Shown here piece after piece: positions 5,839 through 7,290 of a DNA stretch of 7,290 nucleotides. The notes under the pieces were generated by a model that was not told the DNA's origin, did no database searches, and worked only from the letters and a program-made list of their open reading frames with translations. The DNA comes from Candidatus Woesearchaeota archaeon. Its GTDB lineage: Archaea; Nanobdellota; Nanobdellia; SCGC-AAA011-G17; GW2011-AR17. Position numbers and translations under genes: made by a program. Position 1 is the stretch's first letter. Each line of letters begins with the position of its first letter. The stretch lies in assembly GCA_016211095.1 (NCBI GenBank), contig JACQSW010000138.1, positions 1 to 7,290 of the forward strand. The letters are read 5' to 3'.

Positions 5839-5850
5839 TAAAAAAAAGAG
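5839..5850 (-). promoter_or_regulatory. T-rich tract: likely pcna promoter element and terminator of the upstream gene
   Basis: On the minus strand ctcttttttttaa lies 36-47 nt before the pcna ATG. As a TATA-like element it would give a leader of roughly 10-20 nt that includes the G6 run. The same run of eight T lies 16-26 nt after the stop codon of the membrane-protein gene and could also end that transcript. Confidence 0.35.
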
Positions 5851-5865
5851 AATGTTGATAGGTAT

Positions 5866-6333
5866 TTAAAACTTTTTGCTTCTAAGCCACTTAGTTTTAC
5901 TAGCTATGCCCAAGCCATCCCACTCTGGTTTCATCATGAATGCGTTGATTATTAAGTAGGCGGCGTAAGCTATTAGGACGGCGTGGAGGATTAGCGGGCT
6001 TAATACTATGTCGATGTTGAATGGCAGCGATGCTTTTACAACATCCAGCTCAACTGCTGATGGCAGAATCCCAAGGAAAGCTAGGATTAGCCCGGCGATT
6101 ATGCTTAGAAGTTTTTTGGCGCCGTAACTTATGCGGAATGAGTCGTAAAGTATGATTAAGCCGAGAATTATCAGCGCAATTTTTACTAAAGTTAAGCTAT
6201 AAATCATGGATGGCAGCCCTGCAACGCCCCTTCCTAAGTCGTTAAGCAATGAGAAGAACCCTAACGCCCCAAATATTAGTCCAGCCAAAAAGCTGTAGAG
6301 GCTTCTTTTTTGAACCCACCCTTTTTTATTCAA
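5866..6333 (-). CDS. Four-helix integral membrane protein, unknown function
   Basis: A 155-residue hydrophobic protein with four predicted transmembrane segments at about residues 12-32, 45-64, 74-93 and 108-132. It has a basic N-terminus (KKGWVQKR) and a basic C-terminal tail (KTKWLRSKKF). The even number of helices and positive ends suggest both termini are cytoplasmic. I see no catalytic or ligand motif and do not recognise a family. The start is a TTG: the next Met is residue 42, beyond the first helix, and an in-frame GTG is absent just upstream. A gggggtg sequence 12-18 nt before the TTG may be its ribosome binding site. It lies 38 nt after tfs and may be the last gene of the signal peptidase-tfs unit. 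Confidence 0.72.
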   Translation of the reverse strand: MNKKGWVQKRSLYSFLAGLIFGALGFFSLLNDLGRGVAGLPSMIYSLTLVKIALIILGLIILYDSFRISYGAKKLLSIIAGLILAFLGILPSAVELDVVKASLPFNIDIVLSPLILHAVLIAYAAYLIINAFMMKPEWDGLGIASKTKWLRSKKF

Positions 6334-6344
6334 TTTTTAAAAGA

Positions 6345-6351
6345 CACCCCC
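6345..6351 (-). promoter_or_regulatory. Shine-Dalgarno-like gggggtg before the TTG start of the membrane-protein gene
   Basis: On the minus strand gggggtg differs from the canonical ggaggtg at one position that can still form a G-U pair with 16S rRNA. It ends 11 nt before the TTG at 6333, slightly long but usable, and supports this non-ATG start. The GTG within it leads to a stop after five codons, so it is not itself a start. Confidence 0.4.
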
Positions 6352-6359
6352 GCTTAAAC

Positions 6360-6373
6360 AAAAAAATTTTTTT
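6360..6373. other. A7T7 tract at the end of tfs
   Basis: Seven A followed by seven T form a perfect 14-nt palindrome overlapping the tfs stop codon. On the minus strand its seven T could act as a weak terminator after tfs, or as an upstream A/T element for the membrane-protein gene 27-40 nt downstream. A-tracts of this type bend DNA. The function is not determined by sequence. Confidence 0.35.
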
Positions 6374-6689
6374 AATATTCTCTCCACCTGTTGTTGCATT
6401 TGGTGCATTGAAAGAACCGTGTTTCCCCCTCATCGCCAGCACGCGTTTGCACAGTCCAGTAAAATGCCTCTTTATTTCCGCATTTCTGGCATTCCTGGGC
6501 AATCTTTGGCAGGGTGTTAACCTCTTTTCTTGCGTCAACAATCTCAATTTTTTCTACTTTGCCTAAGGTTTCTTCTATTAATAGGTCGTCTTTTTCTGTT
6601 ACTGAGTAGCCGCAGGCACAAACTAGTTTTGGCCTTTTATTTTCTTCTTTAGGCATTAGCAGTTTTCCGCATTCAGGACAAAATAACAT
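6372..6689 (-). CDS. tfs: Transcription factor S (TFS), transcript-cleavage factor
   Basis: A 105-residue protein with two zinc ribbons, the size and plan of archaeal TFS. TFS resembles Rpb9 in overall layout but works like TFIIS, inserting into RNA polymerase and stimulating cleavage of backtracked RNA. The N-terminal ribbon uses Cys4, Cys7, Cys24 and Cys26. The C-terminal ribbon uses Cys67, Cys70, Cys95 and Cys98. The acidic pair Asp86-Glu87 in RAGDEGETRF is the catalytic tip of the C-terminal ribbon, so the protein should be an active cleavage factor rather than an inhibitory paralogue. The first 17 nt overlap the 3' end of the signal peptidase gene in another frame, which implies translation from a shared mRNA. 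Confidence 0.95.
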   Translation of the reverse strand: MLFCPECGKLLMPKEENKRPKLVCACGYSVTEKDDLLIEETLGKVEKIEIVDARKEVNTLPKIAQECQKCGNKEAFYWTVQTRAGDEGETRFFQCTKCNNRWREY

Positions 6690-7257
6690 TTTTTGCGCTC
6701 CTTATTGATTCTGTGAACCAAATCTTTATCCAACCAAGCATTGGGATCTTGAATATTGCGTTTCCCAGCACTTTTTTTTCTGAAATGTCTTCAGGGTCTT
6801 GCCCGGTGTTGTGGTCTCCCTTGGTTTGGAAAAAGTATTCTCCGTCGTTCACCCATTTTTTGGTTACCCTATGGATTATTGGGTAAACGTGCCGTTCTGT
6901 GCTATAAACTATGACTGTCCCCTCTTTAATATCTTTTGGTTCTCGCCATTTAAGAACCATTATGTCTCCTGTGTTGAAACCGTTCGGGAAGGATATGAAT
7001 TGCTCTTTAGAGAAGTTGTTGCTGACATACCATCCATTGTTTTGCTCCCACCAACTGTCAAATGGTATGTTATCGTGCTCCATACTTCCCGAAACTACTG
7101 CGACTACTGGGTAGCTTGTTCCGAGCAAGAATCCTAAGCCGGGATAAATTAGGAATTTTACTATAACAAAGGCTAGTATGATGTTTACTATCCATGATTC
7201 TATGCTGTCTTCTTCCCAGATGAAATGCCAAAGCTTTGCCAATACATGCTTAACCAT
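6673..7257 (-). CDS. Signal peptidase I, archaeal/SEC11 type
   Basis: A 194-residue membrane-bound S26 peptidase that removes signal peptides from Sec-exported proteins. An N-terminal transmembrane helix spans about residues 22-46. The catalytic box SGSM (56-59) gives Ser58 as nucleophile. IIHRV (127-131) gives His129 at the position where bacterial enzymes have Lys, and KGDHNTGQD (146-154) supplies Asp148 and the conserved GD. This is the Ser-His-Asp arrangement of archaeal and ER enzymes. Between SGSM and the next conserved GDIM (97-100) there is an insert of roughly 25-35 residues rich in Trp, Asn and Phe; typical enzymes have only about ten residues there. A second hydrophobic patch (167-182) lies near the C-terminus. 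The ATG is the only Met before the first helix. The gene leads a likely unit with tfs, which it overlaps by 17 nt. Confidence 0.93.
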   Translation of the reverse strand: MVKHVLAKLWHFIWEEDSIESWIVNIILAFVIVKFLIYPGLGFLLGTSYPVVAVVSGSMEHDNIPFDSWWEQNNGWYVSNNFSKEQFISFPNGFNTGDIMVLKWREPKDIKEGTVIVYSTERHVYPIIHRVTKKWVNDGEYFFQTKGDHNTGQDPEDISEKKVLGNAIFKIPMLGWIKIWFTESIRSAKNVILS

Positions 7258-7266
7258 TTTTTTTTG

Positions 7267-7278
7267 TGATAAAAAATG
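7267..7278 (-). promoter_or_regulatory. Weak TATA-like box before the signal peptidase gene
   Basis: On the minus strand cattttttatca lies about 10-21 nt before the ATG at 7257. This is too close for a standard leaderless arrangement, so either the promoter lies beyond the window or the spacing is unusual. Confidence 0.2.
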
Positions 7279-7290
7279 TTTGTTTAGATA

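Noticed and set aside
5145..5858. 237-codon open frame on the + strand antisense to pcna
   Set aside because: It is a mirror of the pcna coding sequence, with low-complexity Ser/Leu/Ile-rich translation and no recognisable domain. PCNA on the other strand is unmistakable.
6360..6373. A7T7 palindrome as a mobile-element end or attachment site
   Set aside because: There is no integrase, transposase, direct repeat or matching second copy in the window, and such tracts are common in AT-rich intergenic DNA.
6326..6547. Minus-strand open frame overlapping tfs in another frame
   Set aside because: TFS has both zinc ribbons and the catalytic DE pair, whereas this frame shows no motif and is a shadow of it.

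Overview
The window is archaeal. Four genes of the archaeal information-processing and secretion machinery sit close together: a PCNA sliding clamp, the RNase P protein Rnp4, the transcript-cleavage factor TFS, and a signal peptidase of the archaeal/ER type that uses Ser-His-Asp instead of the bacterial Ser-Lys. The DNA is AT-rich, genes are tightly packed with overlapping ends, and A/T-rich TATA-like boxes often lie about 25-30 nt before a start codon, as expected for leaderless archaeal transcripts. The signal peptidase carries a long insert after its catalytic serine, and [FeFe]-hydrogenase maturases are present in an archaeal context. Together these suggest a DPANN archaeon (Woesearchaeota, Pacearchaeota, Diapherotrites or similar). 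That placement is inference.

Layout. At the left, a SprT-like zinc metalloprotease (+ strand) runs tail-to-tail into the rnp4 gene (- strand), with coding overlap. Upstream of rnp4 on the same strand is a small predicted lipoprotein. A 124-nt divergent promoter region separates the lipoprotein from a secreted two-HKD phospholipase D-family protein on the + strand. That gene meets hydG tail-to-tail, and the two stop codons overlap.

The centre (about 2331-4997, - strand) is the most interesting part: a two-gene operon encoding a HypC-HydE fusion followed 3 nt later by HydG. HydE and HydG are the radical-SAM enzymes that build the Fe-CO-CN precursor of the [FeFe]-hydrogenase H-cluster. HypC is normally the small chaperone that carries the Fe(CN)2CO unit for the unrelated [NiFe] hydrogenases. 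Joining a HypC domain to HydE physically links the two maturation chemistries. In this HypC domain the essential N-terminal Cys is kept, but the position of the conserved His is Gln. No HydF, hydrogenase structural subunit or other Hyp protein lies in the window.

The right third is a run of minus-strand housekeeping genes: signal peptidase I, TFS (overlapping it by 17 nt), a four-helix membrane protein of unknown function, and PCNA with its own likely promoter and terminator. I see no tRNA, rRNA, CRISPR array, transposase or other mobile element, and no gene-free stretch longer than 300 bases.
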